Assembly (NCBI RefSeq): GCF_004375085.3
Contig: NZ_SNAQ03000001.1
Location: 545,846 to 609,845 of the forward strand
Length of the DNA stretch: 64,000 nucleotides
Direction of reading: 5' to 3'
From: Lewinella sp. W8
GTDB taxonomy: Bacteria > Bacteroidota > Bacteroidia > Chitinophagales > Saprospiraceae
The notes beneath the pieces are model-generated. The model did no database searches. It was not told the DNA's origin and saw only the letters and a list, made by a program, of their open reading frames with translations. The first letter of the stretch is position 1, and every line of letters begins with the position of its first letter. Made by a program: the position numbers and the translations under genes. Positions 1-8,576 of the stretch are shown here, one piece after another.

Positions 1-549
1 GAGCAGCACTTCCTTGGGGGTGAAGCTTTGGAGAAGTTTATCCACGTAATCGCCCGAGCCTTCGGCGACGAGAAATTCTCCCGTGCTGATGTCGAGCAGG
101 GACAATCCAAAGACGTCCTTTTTGCCCCCGGACCAGGCCACCGAGGCCAGGAAGTTGTTGCTCTTGTGGTCCAGCAGTTTATCGTCTACGGCCAGGCCGG
201 GGGTGACGATTTCCGTGACGCCCCGCCGGACAATCTTCTTCTCCTTACTGGGTTTTTCCAGCTGCTCGCAGATGGCTACCCGGTAGCCGGCCTTGACGAG
301 GCGGGGCAGGTACATGTCCAGACTGTGGTAGGGGAAGCCCGCCAGTTCCACGTCGCTGCCGCCGTTGTTGCGGCTGGTCAGGATGATCCCCAGTACCTGG
401 GCGGCCTTGACGGCATCCTCGCCGAAGGTCTCGTAAAAGTCGCCCACCCGGAACAGCAGCAAACTTTCCGGGTGCTTGGCCTTCACCTGGTTGTATTGCT
501 GCATCAGCGGAGTGACCTTCTTGGAGCGCTTCTTGGATGTCTTTGCCAT
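1..549 (-). CDS. mutS: DNA mismatch repair protein MutS, N-terminal part (runs off the window start)
   Basis: The minus strand reads an open frame from an ATG at 549 to the window edge, giving the first 183 residues of MutS. The lysine-rich start leads into the mismatch-recognition domain I, with the GDFYETFG block at about residues 37-44. Its Phe38 and Glu40 correspond to the mismatch-wedging Phe-x-Glu pair of the family. The connector region begins after the QLEKP block near residue 100. MutS acts in the cytoplasm as a dimer that binds mispaired DNA and recruits MutL. A -7-like box (TATCTTCG on the minus strand, 556-563) ends 6 nt before the start codon, suggesting a nearly leaderless mRNA. 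The rest of the gene lies outside the window. Confidence 0.95.
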   Translation of the reverse strand, partial: MAKTSKKRSKKVTPLMQQYNQVKAKHPESLLLFRVGDFYETFGEDAVKAAQVLGIILTSRNNGGSDVELAGFPYHSLDMYLPRLVKAGYRVAICEQLEKPSKEKKIVRRGVTEIVTPGLAVDDKLLDHKSNNFLASVAWSGGKKDVFGLSLLDISTGEFLVAEGSGDYVDKLLQSFTPKEVLL

Positions 550-874
550 GACTGGCGAAGATAGAAAACCAGGAGGATTTAGGACTGAGGATTAAGGATA
601 AAGGCGGGGGCTGAGGAGAAGGAAGACAGGAAGAAGGAAGACAGAAGTAGCGTTCATCGGATGTCTCCGGAGCGAAGCGGAGGGTCATCCGATGCATCGC
701 GGGGTCGTTTGGGAAAAGCCAGATGGCTACGGGGATCAATTTTTTGAGAGAAATGGGGTAAGTTCAGAAGAAAGCTAAGGAAAAGGAAGGGCCATCCAAT
801 GCATCGCGGGGGAAGGAGTAAGAGAGCGGATAAATCTGGCGATACCTTCCGCCATTCTTTCCTATCTTCCCAGC
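550..874. other. Non-coding gap with a short hairpin repeat
   Basis: No convincing gene lies between mutS and the subtilase, which are divergent. The stretch holds a purine-rich, low-complexity segment (570-650) and a hairpin made of CATCGGATG and CATCCGATG (655-694). Two -7-like boxes, one per strand, sit at its edges: 556-563 for mutS and TATCTTCC at 863-870 for the gene at 875. Confidence 0.6.
655..694. repeat. Dispersed hairpin repeat, copy 1 (CATCGGATG / CATCCGATG)
   Basis: Nine-base arms CATCGGATG (655-663) and CATCCGATG (686-694) are exact reverse complements. An inner CTCCG...CGGAG stem lies between them. The same architecture recurs at 11756-11793, next to similar GGATTTAGG-type sequence, so this looks like a member of a dispersed intergenic repeat family. 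Confidence 0.6.
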
Positions 875-2854
875 ATGAAGGAGATTAAAGTACAATCGGA
901 GTCCGGAGACCTTGCCCTGAGAAAATCCAGTAAGCTGGTGGGGTTGCGGAAAAACCGGGAGGAAAAGGAGGTGGATGCCGTGGAAACGAACGTCATCCCC
1001 GACCTGGGAGGATTCCAGGTGGTTTCTTTACGTCAGGATAAAAACATCGACGACGCCCTGGATGAGGTGCGCCGGGATGATTCTGTCGACGTCGGCACCC
1101 ACGTGTACTTTGTGGACGGGGATAACCGTCCGGTGGTGCCCACCGGCATCATCTACTGCCATTTGGCCGAAGGGGTCGGGAAGGAAGAAAGTCAGGTAAT
1201 TTTTGACACCTTTGCCCTCGAAGTACTCGAGCAGCGGGAAGACGGCACCTGCGTGCTGCAGGTAACTCCCAAGAGTCCGAACCCCCTAAAGGTAGCCGTG
1301 GCGCTCCAGAAGCTCAGCATGGTGGAGAAAGCCATTCCGGACCTGGACGTTCCCCTGGACCAGTATTTCGTCGAACCCCGCGACGGCCTACTCTCCCACC
1401 AGTGGCACCTACAGAATAACGGTAGGGTAGCGGACGTACCCAACTTCCCGCTGAAGCCCGGGGCGGACGCCAAGGTGCGTGCCGCCTGGCGGCGCCTGGG
1501 TAACCTCGGCAGCTCCTCCATCACCGTGGCCGTCATCGACAACGGCTTTGACCTGAACCACCCCGATTTACGGGGTAAGGTGGTCGCACCCCTGAGCATC
1601 TCCAGCGGTAGCGCCCAACTCCCGACGGGCTCGGCGGTGGGCAACCACGCCACCCCCTGTGCGAGCGTGGCCATCGGCGCGGCCAACGGCAGCGGCCTGG
1701 TGGGCGCCGCCCCCCTATCACGGCTGATGCCCCTGCACGGACTGACCTACTCCAAGTGGCTCACCGAACGGATGTTCAGCCACTGCATCCGCAACGGGGC
1801 CGACGTTATCTCCTGTTCCTGGGGCACCATCGACCCCCGTTTCCGTCCGGGGAACGAACATATCCAGTCCGTACGGCGGGCCATCACCAGCGGACGAAAC
1901 GGCAAGGGTTCCGTGGTGGTCTTTGCGGCCGGTAACGAGGGCCGGGAGTACATTAATTATTACGCCACCATTCCCGGCGTGATTGCCGTGGGGGCCAGCA
2001 CCAGCAACGATACCCACGCCAGCTACAGCAACCGGGGCACCGGCCTGAGCGTGGTGGCCCCCAGCGACGGCGGCTGGCCGATTCTGGCCGCCCGCGCCAG
2101 CTGGGACGGCGGCAACCCCGGGATGCCGGCCAATAAACGGTATTACGTCGACGGCATCGACCGTGGGCCCTTCTACAAGCACTTCGGGGGCACCAGCTCC
2201 GCTACGCCCCTGGTGGCGGGAATCTGCGCGCTGATGCTGTCGGCCAATCCCAACCTGACCAGCGCCCAGGTGAAAAGCATCCTGGAGTCCACGGCCGATA
2301 AGATCGGCAACCGTTGGGATTACGACGCCCGGGGATATTCCACCAAGTATGGCTTTGGCCGGGTGAACGCCGAACGGGCCGTGGCCGAGGCCCAGCGACT
2401 GGCGGGCGTCGGAACGACTCCGCCCCCGATCACCACGCCAACCACGCCTCCCGCAGGAGGGACGACCACGCCACCGATTACCACTCCGCCGCCAACCCCC
2501 ACACCGCCGCCGGTCACGACGCCAACTACCCCCACCACGCCACCGCCGGTTTCCGCGCCCGTGTCCGGCAACGATCTGATCCGGATTTCGGTCAGCGGAC
2601 AATCCCGCAGCGGATTCGGCCTGCAGGTGGCCGTGAATAAGGAATTTGAGAACGTGCTGAAAAAAGTACAGGAACTGGAAGCTAAATTCCGCCTGCCGGT
2701 GCTGATTCACATCAGTGAGGTCAACGGGGCCACGGCCTTCAAGATCATCGTGGGGCCGTTCGCTACGCGGAGTGCCGCCGAAAGCGCCAAAAGTCGCCTG
2801 ATCGCCGGGGGAATCCGCCAGCCGTGGCTGCGCTCCCTCAGTTCGGTGGTATAA
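875..2854 (+). CDS. Subtilisin-like (S8) serine protease with C-terminal SPOR domain
   Basis: A 659-residue protein with a complete S8 catalytic triad: Asp222 in VAVIDNGFD, His258 in GNHATPCAS and Ser441 in GGTSSATPLVAG, with the oxyanion Asn354 in AAGNEG. Residues 1-190 form an unfamiliar N-terminal region. After the protease domain comes a Pro/Thr-rich linker (about 515-565), then a region of about 75 residues with the SPOR pattern (a strand starting FGLQVAV, a helix, and KIIVGPF with following ATRSAAESAK). SPOR domains bind glycan strands lacking stem peptides. No signal peptide is visible, which is odd for a peptidoglycan-targeted protease; the N-terminus starts MKEIKVQ and is charged. 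A -7-like TATCTTCC ends 4 nt before the ATG. Family assignment is firm; substrate and location are not known. Confidence 0.88.
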   Translation: MKEIKVQSESGDLALRKSSKLVGLRKNREEKEVDAVETNVIPDLGGFQVVSLRQDKNIDDALDEVRRDDSVDVGTHVYFVDGDNRPVVPTGIIYCHLAEGVGKEESQVIFDTFALEVLEQREDGTCVLQVTPKSPNPLKVAVALQKLSMVEKAIPDLDVPLDQYFVEPRDGLLSHQWHLQNNGRVADVPNFPLKPGADAKVRAAWRRLGNLGSSSITVAVIDNGFDLNHPDLRGKVVAPLSISSGSAQLPTGSAVGNHATPCASVAIGAANGSGLVGAAPLSRLMPLHGLTYSKWLTERMFSHCIRNGADVISCSWGTIDPRFRPGNEHIQSVRRAITSGRNGKGSVVVFAAGNEGREYINYYATIPGVIAVGASTSNDTHASYSNRGTGLSVVAPSDGGWPILAARASWDGGNPGMPANKRYYVDGIDRGPFYKHFGGTSSATPLVAGICALMLSANPNLTSAQVKSILESTADKIGNRWDYDARGYSTKYGFGRVNAERAVAEAQRLAGVGTTPPPITTPTTPPAGGTTTPPITTPPPTPTPPPVTTPTTPTTPPPVSAPVSGNDLIRISVSGQSRSGFGLQVAVNKEFENVLKKVQELEAKFRLPVLIHISEVNGATAFKIIVGPFATRSAAESAKSRLIAGGIRQPWLRSLSSVV

Positions 2855-2918
2855 ATTTGGCGATGGTTGTAACGGAAAAAGACGACTCAGCATAAAGAAC
2901 CAAAACAACCCCTTATTC

Positions 2919-3248
2919 ATGTACAAGTTCTTGTATCCCGTTTTGCTCTTTGCCGCCATTTTCGTAGCCGCCTGTGGCGACGACGATGATCCGGTTACCC
3001 CCAACAACTGTACCAGCGCGGCCTTTAGTACGGCCCTAAGCGACGCGGTGATGGCCCTCAGTGATGCGGCCGTTGCCTACGGAAATGATCCCACCCAGGC
3101 CAATTGTGACGCCTGGCGTCAGGAGGCCAATGATTACCTGGACGCCGTCGAGGGCTTCGAAACCTGTGCTGCGGTGACCAGCACCCAGGAATACCAGGAT
3201 GCGCTGGCGCAAGCTCGCCAGGAAGTCAATAATTTTTCCTGCAATTAA
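2919..3248 (+). CDS. Small lipoprotein, function unknown
   Basis: A 109-residue protein with a short hydrophobic signal sequence ending in a lipobox (VAAC, Cys19), followed by an acidic GDDDD stretch. That is a typical Bacteroidota lipoprotein start, and the acidic residues after the cysteine may act in surface export. The rest is mainly helical, with paired cysteines (CTS, NCDAW, FETCAA, SCN) that could form disulfides. It follows the subtilase by 64 nt on the same strand and may be co-transcribed. I do not recognise a family. Confidence 0.75.
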   Translation: MYKFLYPVLLFAAIFVAACGDDDDPVTPNNCTSAAFSTALSDAVMALSDAAVAYGNDPTQANCDAWRQEANDYLDAVEGFETCAAVTSTQEYQDALAQARQEVNNFSCN

Positions 3249-3748
3249 TGATTCTACTCCTTCGGATAATTGCGTCCGGGGGCTGAAGGATGGATGACCT
3301 AGGCGGTTCAGTTCGTAAAAAGAGACTATTGTTCCGGATGCCGAGACCTCCGAGCAGCAATCCGGGCCTCCGACCCAGTAAAGACTGCTCGGAGGACCGG
3401 CAATGATACCTTAGACTAGAGCGCTCCTCGGAGCCGTCGAGTGCAACGATTTGCTCCGAGGTGTCGCGAAAGTCGGTGACGCACCCAATTTTCGCGTGGC
3501 TCGTCGGGATCGCCGAATTGAAACAATTGCGACGGCGCGCGGGTGCCGTGCGGTGGGTGAAGCCATGATCTATGATCTTGGCTCCGCTGGGCATCTTGGC
3601 ACCTGCGCCCCGTCGCATAATATTTCCGCCACTCCAAAATGAAGGAAAAACCGGGTCGGTAGTGCGCCCAATCCGGGAAATCCCGCCGGGACTGCCTTGG
3701 GGGTAAGCGGTTTATGCCGTAATTAGCGGACAATAAACAACTAATACG
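3249..3748. other. Non-coding gap of about 500 bp
   Basis: I see no gene here. Short open frames on both strands lack start context, composition or domain features and overlap each other. The stretch contains a copy of a dispersed intergenic motif (GGCACCTGCG followed by CCCCGTCGC, 3598-3616) that recurs before other plus-strand genes. Confidence 0.55.
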
Positions 3749-5593
3749 ATGCTCCGAGCTTTGATGGGCCGCAGTTTGGCCCTTTGCCTTGCCCTTCTGT
3801 TATCTTCCTCCCTCGCCGCCCAGTTGGAATGGGTCGCCGATCACCCCGCCACCATTAAGTACCACCTGGACCTGCAGAACGTGCAGCAACACGAGCTGCG
3901 CATCACGATCGACTTTCCGGCCGTGGGGCCGGGGGTGTTCTACGTATCCATGCCGCAGTCGAGCCCGGGGCGTTATGCGGTCCATAACTTCGCCAAGAAC
4001 GTCTACGACCTTGAAGCCCGGGACGCGCAGGGCGATCCCATTGCCGTCCACCGCGACGGCATCACCCGCTGGGCCATTGCCGGCCACGGGGGGGCGGTGC
4101 AACTGTCCTACACCCTGTTCGCCAACGGCGGTGACGGCACCTACTCGGGCATCGACGACCGCAAGCTTCACCTCAACATGCCCGCCAGCTTCATTTACGG
4201 AGAGGGGCTCAACGACCGCCCGGTCACCCTGGAGCTGGCCAACGGCCAGCGCCCCGACTGGACGGTCGCTACCCAACTGGTCGCCCTGGGCGGCCGGAAG
4301 TTCGCCGCGCCGGACTACTACTATTTCTACGATTCCCCGACCATCGCCGGCGACATCATGCGCGACGAATGGGCGGTGAAAAACCCGGACGGCAAAACCC
4401 AGATCATCGAGGTGGCCATGATGCACGAGGGCACCCGGGAGCAGTTCGACGACTACGTCGCATGGACGAAGGACATCGTCGCCACCCAGCAAAAGGTATT
4501 CGGGGAACTGCCCAATTTCGACTTTGGTCGCTACGTCTTCCTGTGCGCCTATAACCCCTGGATCGGCGGCGACGGTATGGAGCACCGCAACTCCACCATC
4601 TGTTCGGCGCCCGTCGGACTGGAAGAATACGCCGACCGCCTGATCGGCACCGTCAGCCACGAATTTTTCCACTGCTGGAACGTTGAGCGCATCCGCCCCG
4701 CCAGCCTGGAGCCCTTCCACTTCGACCACGCCAACCAGAGTGGGGAGCTCTGGTTCGCCGAAGGCTTTACGAGTTACTACGATGATTTGAGCCTGGTTCG
4801 GGCCGGCATCCTCAGTCAGGAGGACTACGCCTCCGGCCTGACCGGGCAGCTGAACTACGTGCTGCTCCGTCCCGGCCGGGAGCACCGCAATCCGATCGAA
4901 ATGAGCCAGGAGGCTCCCTTCTTGGATGCCGCCACCGCCAACGACCCCGACAACTACGGCAACACCTTCGTGAGTTACTACTCCTACGGCGCCACCATGG
5001 CCCTCGCCCTGGACCTCACCCTCCGCGAGCGCGGCCACACCCTAGATGAGGTGATGCGCCTGATCTGGCGGCGCTACGGTATTACGGAAATCCCCTACCA
5101 CATCCGCGACCTCCAACTCGCCCTGGGCGATGTCGTCGAGGATCAGGACTGGGCCGCCGAGTGGTTTGACCGCCACGTATACGGCAGTGAGTTACCCGAC
5201 TTCGGCGCCCTCCTGGACAACTACGGCATCAGCGTCCGGCAGAACGATGCGGACACCCCCGGTTTCGCCGGTCTGCGGCTGCGGGAGGACGATGGCGTGG
5301 TGAAGGTCCGTGGATCGGTGGCCGAAAACAATCCCCTCTACGCCGCCGGCGTAGACGCCGGCAGTACTATCCTGACGCTCAACGGCGTGGCCATCACCAG
5401 CGTGGAGCAATTCAACGAAGTTGCCGATGGCCTCACTCTCGGCCAATCTTACTCCATTACCTTCCGGCAGCTCGGCCGCGAGCGCAGCGGCACCTTCACG
5501 GCGACCACCGACCCGGCCTTTTCCGTCAGCATGGACGAGGAGGTGAAGAAGAAGGTGGTGAAATTGCGGAATGGTTGGTTGGGGGAGCAGTAG
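3749..5593 (+). CDS. M61-family glycyl aminopeptidase with PDZ domain
   Basis: A 614-residue exported metallopeptidase. Residues 1-24 are a signal peptide ending SSLAAQ. The N-terminal beta domain is followed by the thermolysin-like domain with the zinc motif HEFFH (His304, Glu305, His308) and the downstream glutamate ligand in WFAEGF (Glu338). The family-typical GGDGMEHRNST block precedes it at about 273-283. A PDZ domain occupies about 505-600 (GLRLREDDG to LTLGQSYSITF). M61 enzymes remove N-terminal Gly or Ala residues or cleave peptides in the periplasm. Length and domain order fit the family. No operon partner is evident: the next gene is 230 bp away on the other strand. Confidence 0.93.
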   Translation: MLRALMGRSLALCLALLLSSSLAAQLEWVADHPATIKYHLDLQNVQQHELRITIDFPAVGPGVFYVSMPQSSPGRYAVHNFAKNVYDLEARDAQGDPIAVHRDGITRWAIAGHGGAVQLSYTLFANGGDGTYSGIDDRKLHLNMPASFIYGEGLNDRPVTLELANGQRPDWTVATQLVALGGRKFAAPDYYYFYDSPTIAGDIMRDEWAVKNPDGKTQIIEVAMMHEGTREQFDDYVAWTKDIVATQQKVFGELPNFDFGRYVFLCAYNPWIGGDGMEHRNSTICSAPVGLEEYADRLIGTVSHEFFHCWNVERIRPASLEPFHFDHANQSGELWFAEGFTSYYDDLSLVRAGILSQEDYASGLTGQLNYVLLRPGREHRNPIEMSQEAPFLDAATANDPDNYGNTFVSYYSYGATMALALDLTLRERGHTLDEVMRLIWRRYGITEIPYHIRDLQLALGDVVEDQDWAAEWFDRHVYGSELPDFGALLDNYGISVRQNDADTPGFAGLRLREDDGVVKVRGSVAENNPLYAAGVDAGSTILTLNGVAITSVEQFNEVADGLTLGQSYSITFRQLGRERSGTFTATTDPAFSVSMDEEVKKKVVKLRNGWLGEQ

Positions 5594-5823
5594 GGGCTGA
5601 ATTATAGCGCAATAGCTCCCTGTTTCTGTTGCGTTGTTAGCGGGAAAACACCGGTAACAACGTCAACTTTTCACGCTTTTCTGTCGTGAGAGGCCCCGTT
5701 TTTGGCTATTTTGGAGTGCCCTGATTGCGTAGTTAGGACTTTAGCCTACATATACTGGTGTATGTGCAATGCGGATGCAACTATGTTGTGTGCCATCAAG
5801 AAAAAACGAAATCCGAAAATAGA

Positions 5824-6456
5824 TTAAGCTCCCTCAATCATAACTGCTCTACGGTCAAATGAAGTATCATTTAGGCAATGCACGAAAAACTTAGCGACAT
5901 CAGAACGAGAAATGAATTTGGGAAAGAAAACGGTTGGCTTTTCAATAATTCGATATTTTCCTTTTCCTTGTTTATTGGTAAGTCCAGCGGGGCGGATAGC
6001 AACAAAAGGAACATCCTTTGCTTCAAGCACTCTCTTTTCGGCTTTTTCAAAATCTGCAAAGCCCTCTTTTCCTCCAATTTGTTGAAGAAGAAACTTGACG
6101 AACCAAGACGACCCACCGATACCAATACTTGAAATCATTAAGCAACGTGGTGTATTAGGTTGGTCAGATGCAGCCAACATTATATTCTCATAGGCTTTAT
6201 CCATTATATAGATTTTTTTCTTTGGTGGATTGCCTAAACAACTGACTACAATATCAACTCCTGATACAGCCTTTTCTACATCATCATAATTAGTCGCATC
6301 TCCTTTAAATACTTCAATATTGACATTATCTGAAAGATAATATTTTTCAGGGGTTCTTACAAAAGCTCTGATTCTATAACCTGCATCCAAAGCTTGCTTA
6401 ACAAAATGACTGCCCAAATTGCCATTTGCACCAAATACTAAAACTGTTTTACTCAT
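5824..6456 (-). CDS. NAD(P)-binding oxidoreductase of the atypical SDR / NmrA-like type
   Basis: A 210-residue Rossmann-fold protein. The nucleotide-binding motif VFGANGNLGSHFV (GxxGxxG) lies at residues 7-19, followed by the second strand and RTPEK, then KGDATNYDDVEKAVSGVDIVVSCLGN, the typical NAD(P)-binding stretch of atypical short-chain dehydrogenases. The catalytic YxxxK pair is not evident, as expected for NmrA/BVR-B-like proteins that act as redox sensors or flavin reductases. It is 2 nt downstream of the DoxX-like gene and almost certainly in one operon with it, under control of the divergent HxlR regulator. The base composition is much richer in A+T than the flanking genes, which suggests transfer from a lower-GC Bacteroidota. 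Confidence 0.88.
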   Translation of the reverse strand: MSKTVLVFGANGNLGSHFVKQALDAGYRIRAFVRTPEKYYLSDNVNIEVFKGDATNYDDVEKAVSGVDIVVSCLGNPPKKKIYIMDKAYENIMLAASDQPNTPRCLMISSIGIGGSSWFVKFLLQQIGGKEGFADFEKAEKRVLEAKDVPFVAIRPAGLTNKQGKGKYRIIEKPTVFFPKFISRSDVAKFFVHCLNDTSFDRRAVMIEGA

Positions 6457-6458
6457 TG

Positions 6459-6824
6459 TTATATACTTTGTCTTATGAAATAAAAAGCAGCAACAAGTAC
6501 AAGAACTACAATAGGTCCAACCATTGCAGCAAACGGTTCACTTGCTTTATATTGTAGGATTAGCTCAACAACTTTAAGGACAAAAAGAACCAAACAAGCC
6601 CAAGGCACAAGTTTGTCATTGAAACCTCCTTTGCTAAAAAGACTGAAAAGAATAACACCAGCCGCACCCACTTCTAAACCTCCGAATGCACTCATAAAAG
6701 GTTTGGCGATACCCAATTTATTCATCCAATCCAGAGCCATTTTCCCTCCAAGTTGTTTTCCAATTCCTGCTGCCATTTCAAAGGCAACTAATCCAAGACT
6801 TACTATCCAAAATAATATTTTCAT
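6459..6824 (-). CDS. DoxX-like integral membrane protein
   Basis: A 121-residue hydrophobic protein with four predicted membrane helices (about 1-20, 48-67, 73-93 and 98-118). Size and motif layout, including GKMALDWMNKLGIAKPFM after helix 1, fit the DoxX/DoxD-like family, which is often found next to HxlR regulators and NAD(P)-binding proteins in stress-response clusters. It is the first gene of a two-gene minus-strand operon with the oxidoreductase at 5824-6456. A consensus -7 element (TAGTTTTG on the minus strand, 6853-6860) lies 28 nt upstream of the start. Function is probably linked to redox or electrophile stress, which is inference from context. Confidence 0.85.
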   Translation of the reverse strand: MKILFWIVSLGLVAFEMAAGIGKQLGGKMALDWMNKLGIAKPFMSAFGGLEVGAAGVILFSLFSKGGFNDKLVPWACLVLFVLKVVELILQYKASEPFAAMVGPIVVLVLVAAFYFIRQSI

Positions 6825-6852
6825 TTTTTACTGTTTAAAATTAACGATGACG

Positions 6853-6914
6853 CAAAACTATGAAACAAATACTATACATTCTATAGTGCTATACCAAAGT
6901 ATAGTGTATCTTTG
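6853..6914. promoter_or_regulatory. Divergent promoters with two palindromic operators (HxlR target)
   Basis: A minus-strand -7 element (TAGTTTTG, 6853-6860) and a plus-strand -7 element (TATCTTTG, 6907-6914) face away from each other. Between them are two perfect inverted repeats: ACTATA-N5-TATAGT (6871-6887) and CTATAC-N4-GTATAG (6889-6904). The layout fits repression of both the DoxX operon and the regulator gene by the HxlR protein, which usually binds such dyads as a dimer. Confidence 0.75.
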
Positions 6915-6929
6915 CAAAAACGGATAGCA

Positions 6930-7355
6930 ATGGATAGGGCATTAAAAGATAAAATTGAAGAGTTTAAGAGTTACAGAATAGACAAACCTCCTTTAGAAAT
7001 AATCGAACATTATCGAAAGGAATTACAAGCTATTCAAGATACAATGGAGATTGTGCAAGGAAGGTGGAAAATGCCGATAATTGCATTACTCTGTAATGGA
7101 GAGTTTAGATATTCTGAATTGGAGAAAGGGATACCGAAAATTACTCCAAGAATGTTATCAAAAGAATTGAAAGATTTAGAGATAAATGAATTGGTAAAAA
7201 GAAAAGTGTACGACACCATTCCAGTAAAAGTAACTTATAAACTTACGGATTATGGATATACACTCGTACCTTTAATAATAGAATTGACAAAATGGGGAAA
7301 GCAACATCGAGAATATTTAATGAAAGAAAAAAGACGAGAGCACAACAAAGGCTAA
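6930..7355 (+). CDS. HxlR-family winged-helix transcriptional regulator
   Basis: A 141-residue regulator. The winged-helix core spans about residues 35-125: the GRWKMPIIALLCNGEFRYSELEKGIPKITPRMLSKELKDLE block is the HxlR signature (wing helix plus recognition helix), followed by VTYKLTDYGYTLVPLIIEL. The start chosen is ATG at 6930; an upstream TTG at 6912 overlaps the -7 element TATCTTTG and is unlikely to be used. This leaves a leader of only about 10 nt. It is divergent from the DoxX and oxidoreductase genes with paired dyads between, so autoregulation and control of that operon are likely. No conserved sensor cysteine is visible near the N-terminus, so the signal is unknown. AT-rich like its neighbours. 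Confidence 0.92.
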   Translation: MDRALKDKIEEFKSYRIDKPPLEIIEHYRKELQAIQDTMEIVQGRWKMPIIALLCNGEFRYSELEKGIPKITPRMLSKELKDLEINELVKRKVYDTIPVKVTYKLTDYGYTLVPLIIELTKWGKQHREYLMKEKRREHNKG

Positions 7356-7407
7356 AACGGCAATAGGCTCGATTCCTCGCCTACTGCGTTTAGCCGAACC
7401 GTTGGAG
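7341..7407. other. attC-like imperfect palindrome
   Basis: Arms 7350-7368 and 7379-7395 pair almost completely (GGCTAAA...TAGGC with GCCTA...TTTAGCC), but the left arm has extra unpaired bases. The putative L'' box CTAAAACG (8 nt) faces L' CGTTTAG (7 nt). Outer CAAC (7343-7346) and GTTG (7401-7404) resemble R'' and R' core ends. This is the geometry of integron attC sites, placed right at the end of a gene. The consensus match of the outer boxes is imperfect and no integron integrase is in the window. Confidence 0.35.
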
Positions 7408-7566
7408 AGAAAGTCTCCGCTGCGCTCCGCCCTTCCGCTGACACCATGCCTACGGCAAATTCCAAAATTTTTTTTCGAGCTTCGCTCGATACAATTTCCG
7501 TAATTTCAAAACTGCGCCGAGCACCTTATCGTTGAAAAATGAAGTAGTCAGGCCCAAACATCTAGC

Positions 7567-8046
7567 ATGATTGATACTAAACTTCTAGCCGCAATTGAAA
7601 ACTTTTTCAATCACCCGCAACAGATAAAATTCGAAGGGGAGAAAGAAGATGAAAACGGTTTCGGTTCGCTGCCTAATGAATTAAAGGCTGCGCTTCCACC
7701 GTGGTACGTTGAATTTTTGACTACGTTTCCCATCAATGGATTGATCATAGATTTTGAGGTTAATCCAGACGACGAAAGAAGTATTGAGTTTGTCGGCTTC
7801 GAAGGGGTGCAAGACGAATTTTATGACCTGTATCCAGGATGCGCTATCGGGCAGTTAGGATACATATGCATAGGTGAGGACCCCACGGGAAGTGGCGACC
7901 CATACTTTATAAATATTCATGAAGGGGAGAATCCGCCCGTATATCAGATTTATCACGACGTGAGTGATGTTGGTGAAGAAATAATTCAGGGAGGAAGGGA
8001 TAAGGTAGCTGGTCAGCTATCTGAATTGTTTGTGGTCGGGCAATGA
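7567..8046 (+). CDS. SMI1/KNR4 (SUKH) family protein
   Basis: A 159-residue acidic protein with the SUKH fold pattern: an N-terminal helix, LPNELKAALPPWYVEFLTTFPINGL near residues 36-58, a central IEFVGFEGVQDEFYDLYPGCAIGQLGYICIGED segment with the typical GD/GED turn, then PYFINIHEGENPPVYQIYHD. SUKH proteins often serve as immunity proteins against polymorphic toxins, sometimes alone as orphan immunity genes. No toxin gene is adjacent, so an orphan immunity role or an unrelated role is equally possible. It is AT-rich compared with the core genes and lies between an attC-like element and a 16-bp palindrome, which hints at a mobile gene cassette. Confidence 0.8.
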   Translation: MIDTKLLAAIENFFNHPQQIKFEGEKEDENGFGSLPNELKAALPPWYVEFLTTFPINGLIIDFEVNPDDERSIEFVGFEGVQDEFYDLYPGCAIGQLGYICIGEDPTGSGDPYFINIHEGENPPVYQIYHDVSDVGEEIIQGGRDKVAGQLSELFVVGQ

Positions 8047-8065
8047 AAATGGATGGGGTCTAATT

Positions 8066-8081
8066 GCCAAACATGTTTGGC
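8066..8081. repeat. Perfect 16-bp palindrome after the SUKH gene
   Basis: GCCAAACATGTTTGGC reads identically on both strands and lies 20 nt after the stop codon of the SUKH gene. It could be an operator, a terminator stem without a T tract, or part of a recombination site. Confidence 0.5.
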
Positions 8082-8184
8082 GCAAGCCCGTAAATAATCA
8101 GCATTCTAAACAATAGAAGATGCTGCAAAAGGGGGGAGGTTACAATATGGCGGGCCGAACGATAGAAAGCCGGTATTTTCCTGA

Positions 8185-8574
8185 ATGGAAGAACCTAATC
8201 GAATACAGATGAAACCATCAACCGTAGAAGAATACATGAACCAACTGCCCGAAGTCGCACAAGCCAAGGCGGAGGAACTACGGGCAATCTTAAAGAAGAT
8301 TGCGCCCGAAGCAGATGAAGTGTTGAAGTGGGGCAAACCTGCCTTTGAAATGAAGACCATTTTGTTTGCCTACGCCGCACATAAAAATCACCTGACTTTT
8401 CTGCCAACGGGTCCCGCCATGAAGCCTTTTGAGGAGGAAATTGCCGGGTATGCTGTGAATAAAGACTCCATTAGATTTCAATATGCAGACCCTCTGCCGG
8501 TGATACTCATCGAGAAAATAGCGAAGTTCAGGGTAGAGGATGTATTGGAACGAGACGCAAAATGGAAATACTGA
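8185..8574 (+). CDS. DUF1801 (YdhG-like) family protein
   Basis: A 129-residue protein matching the DUF1801 pattern: TVEEYMNQLPE, then a helix with AEELRAILKKIAPEADEVLKWGKPAF, YAAHKNHLTFLPTG and a C-terminal RFQYADPLPVILIEKIAKFRVED. Members are iron-chaperone or frataxin-like in fold, and their biochemical role is poorly defined. Two starts are possible: ATG at 8185, or ATG at 8209 (MKPSTVEEY), which would match the usual family N-terminus better. It ends close to a strong bidirectional terminator and is the last gene of the AT-rich islet. Confidence 0.85.
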   Translation: MEEPNRIQMKPSTVEEYMNQLPEVAQAKAEELRAILKKIAPEADEVLKWGKPAFEMKTILFAYAAHKNHLTFLPTGPAMKPFEEEIAGYAVNKDSIRFQYADPLPVILIEKIAKFRVEDVLERDAKWKY

Positions 8575-8576
8575 CG

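Noticed and set aside
1718..3007. Long minus-strand open frame opposite the subtilase
   Set aside because: Overlaps the S8 catalytic domain and linker; the composition follows the reversed Pro/Thr codons.
3226..3733. Two overlapping minus-strand frames of 105-130 codons after the small lipoprotein gene
   Set aside because: Arg-rich, overlapping each other, without signals or domain features.
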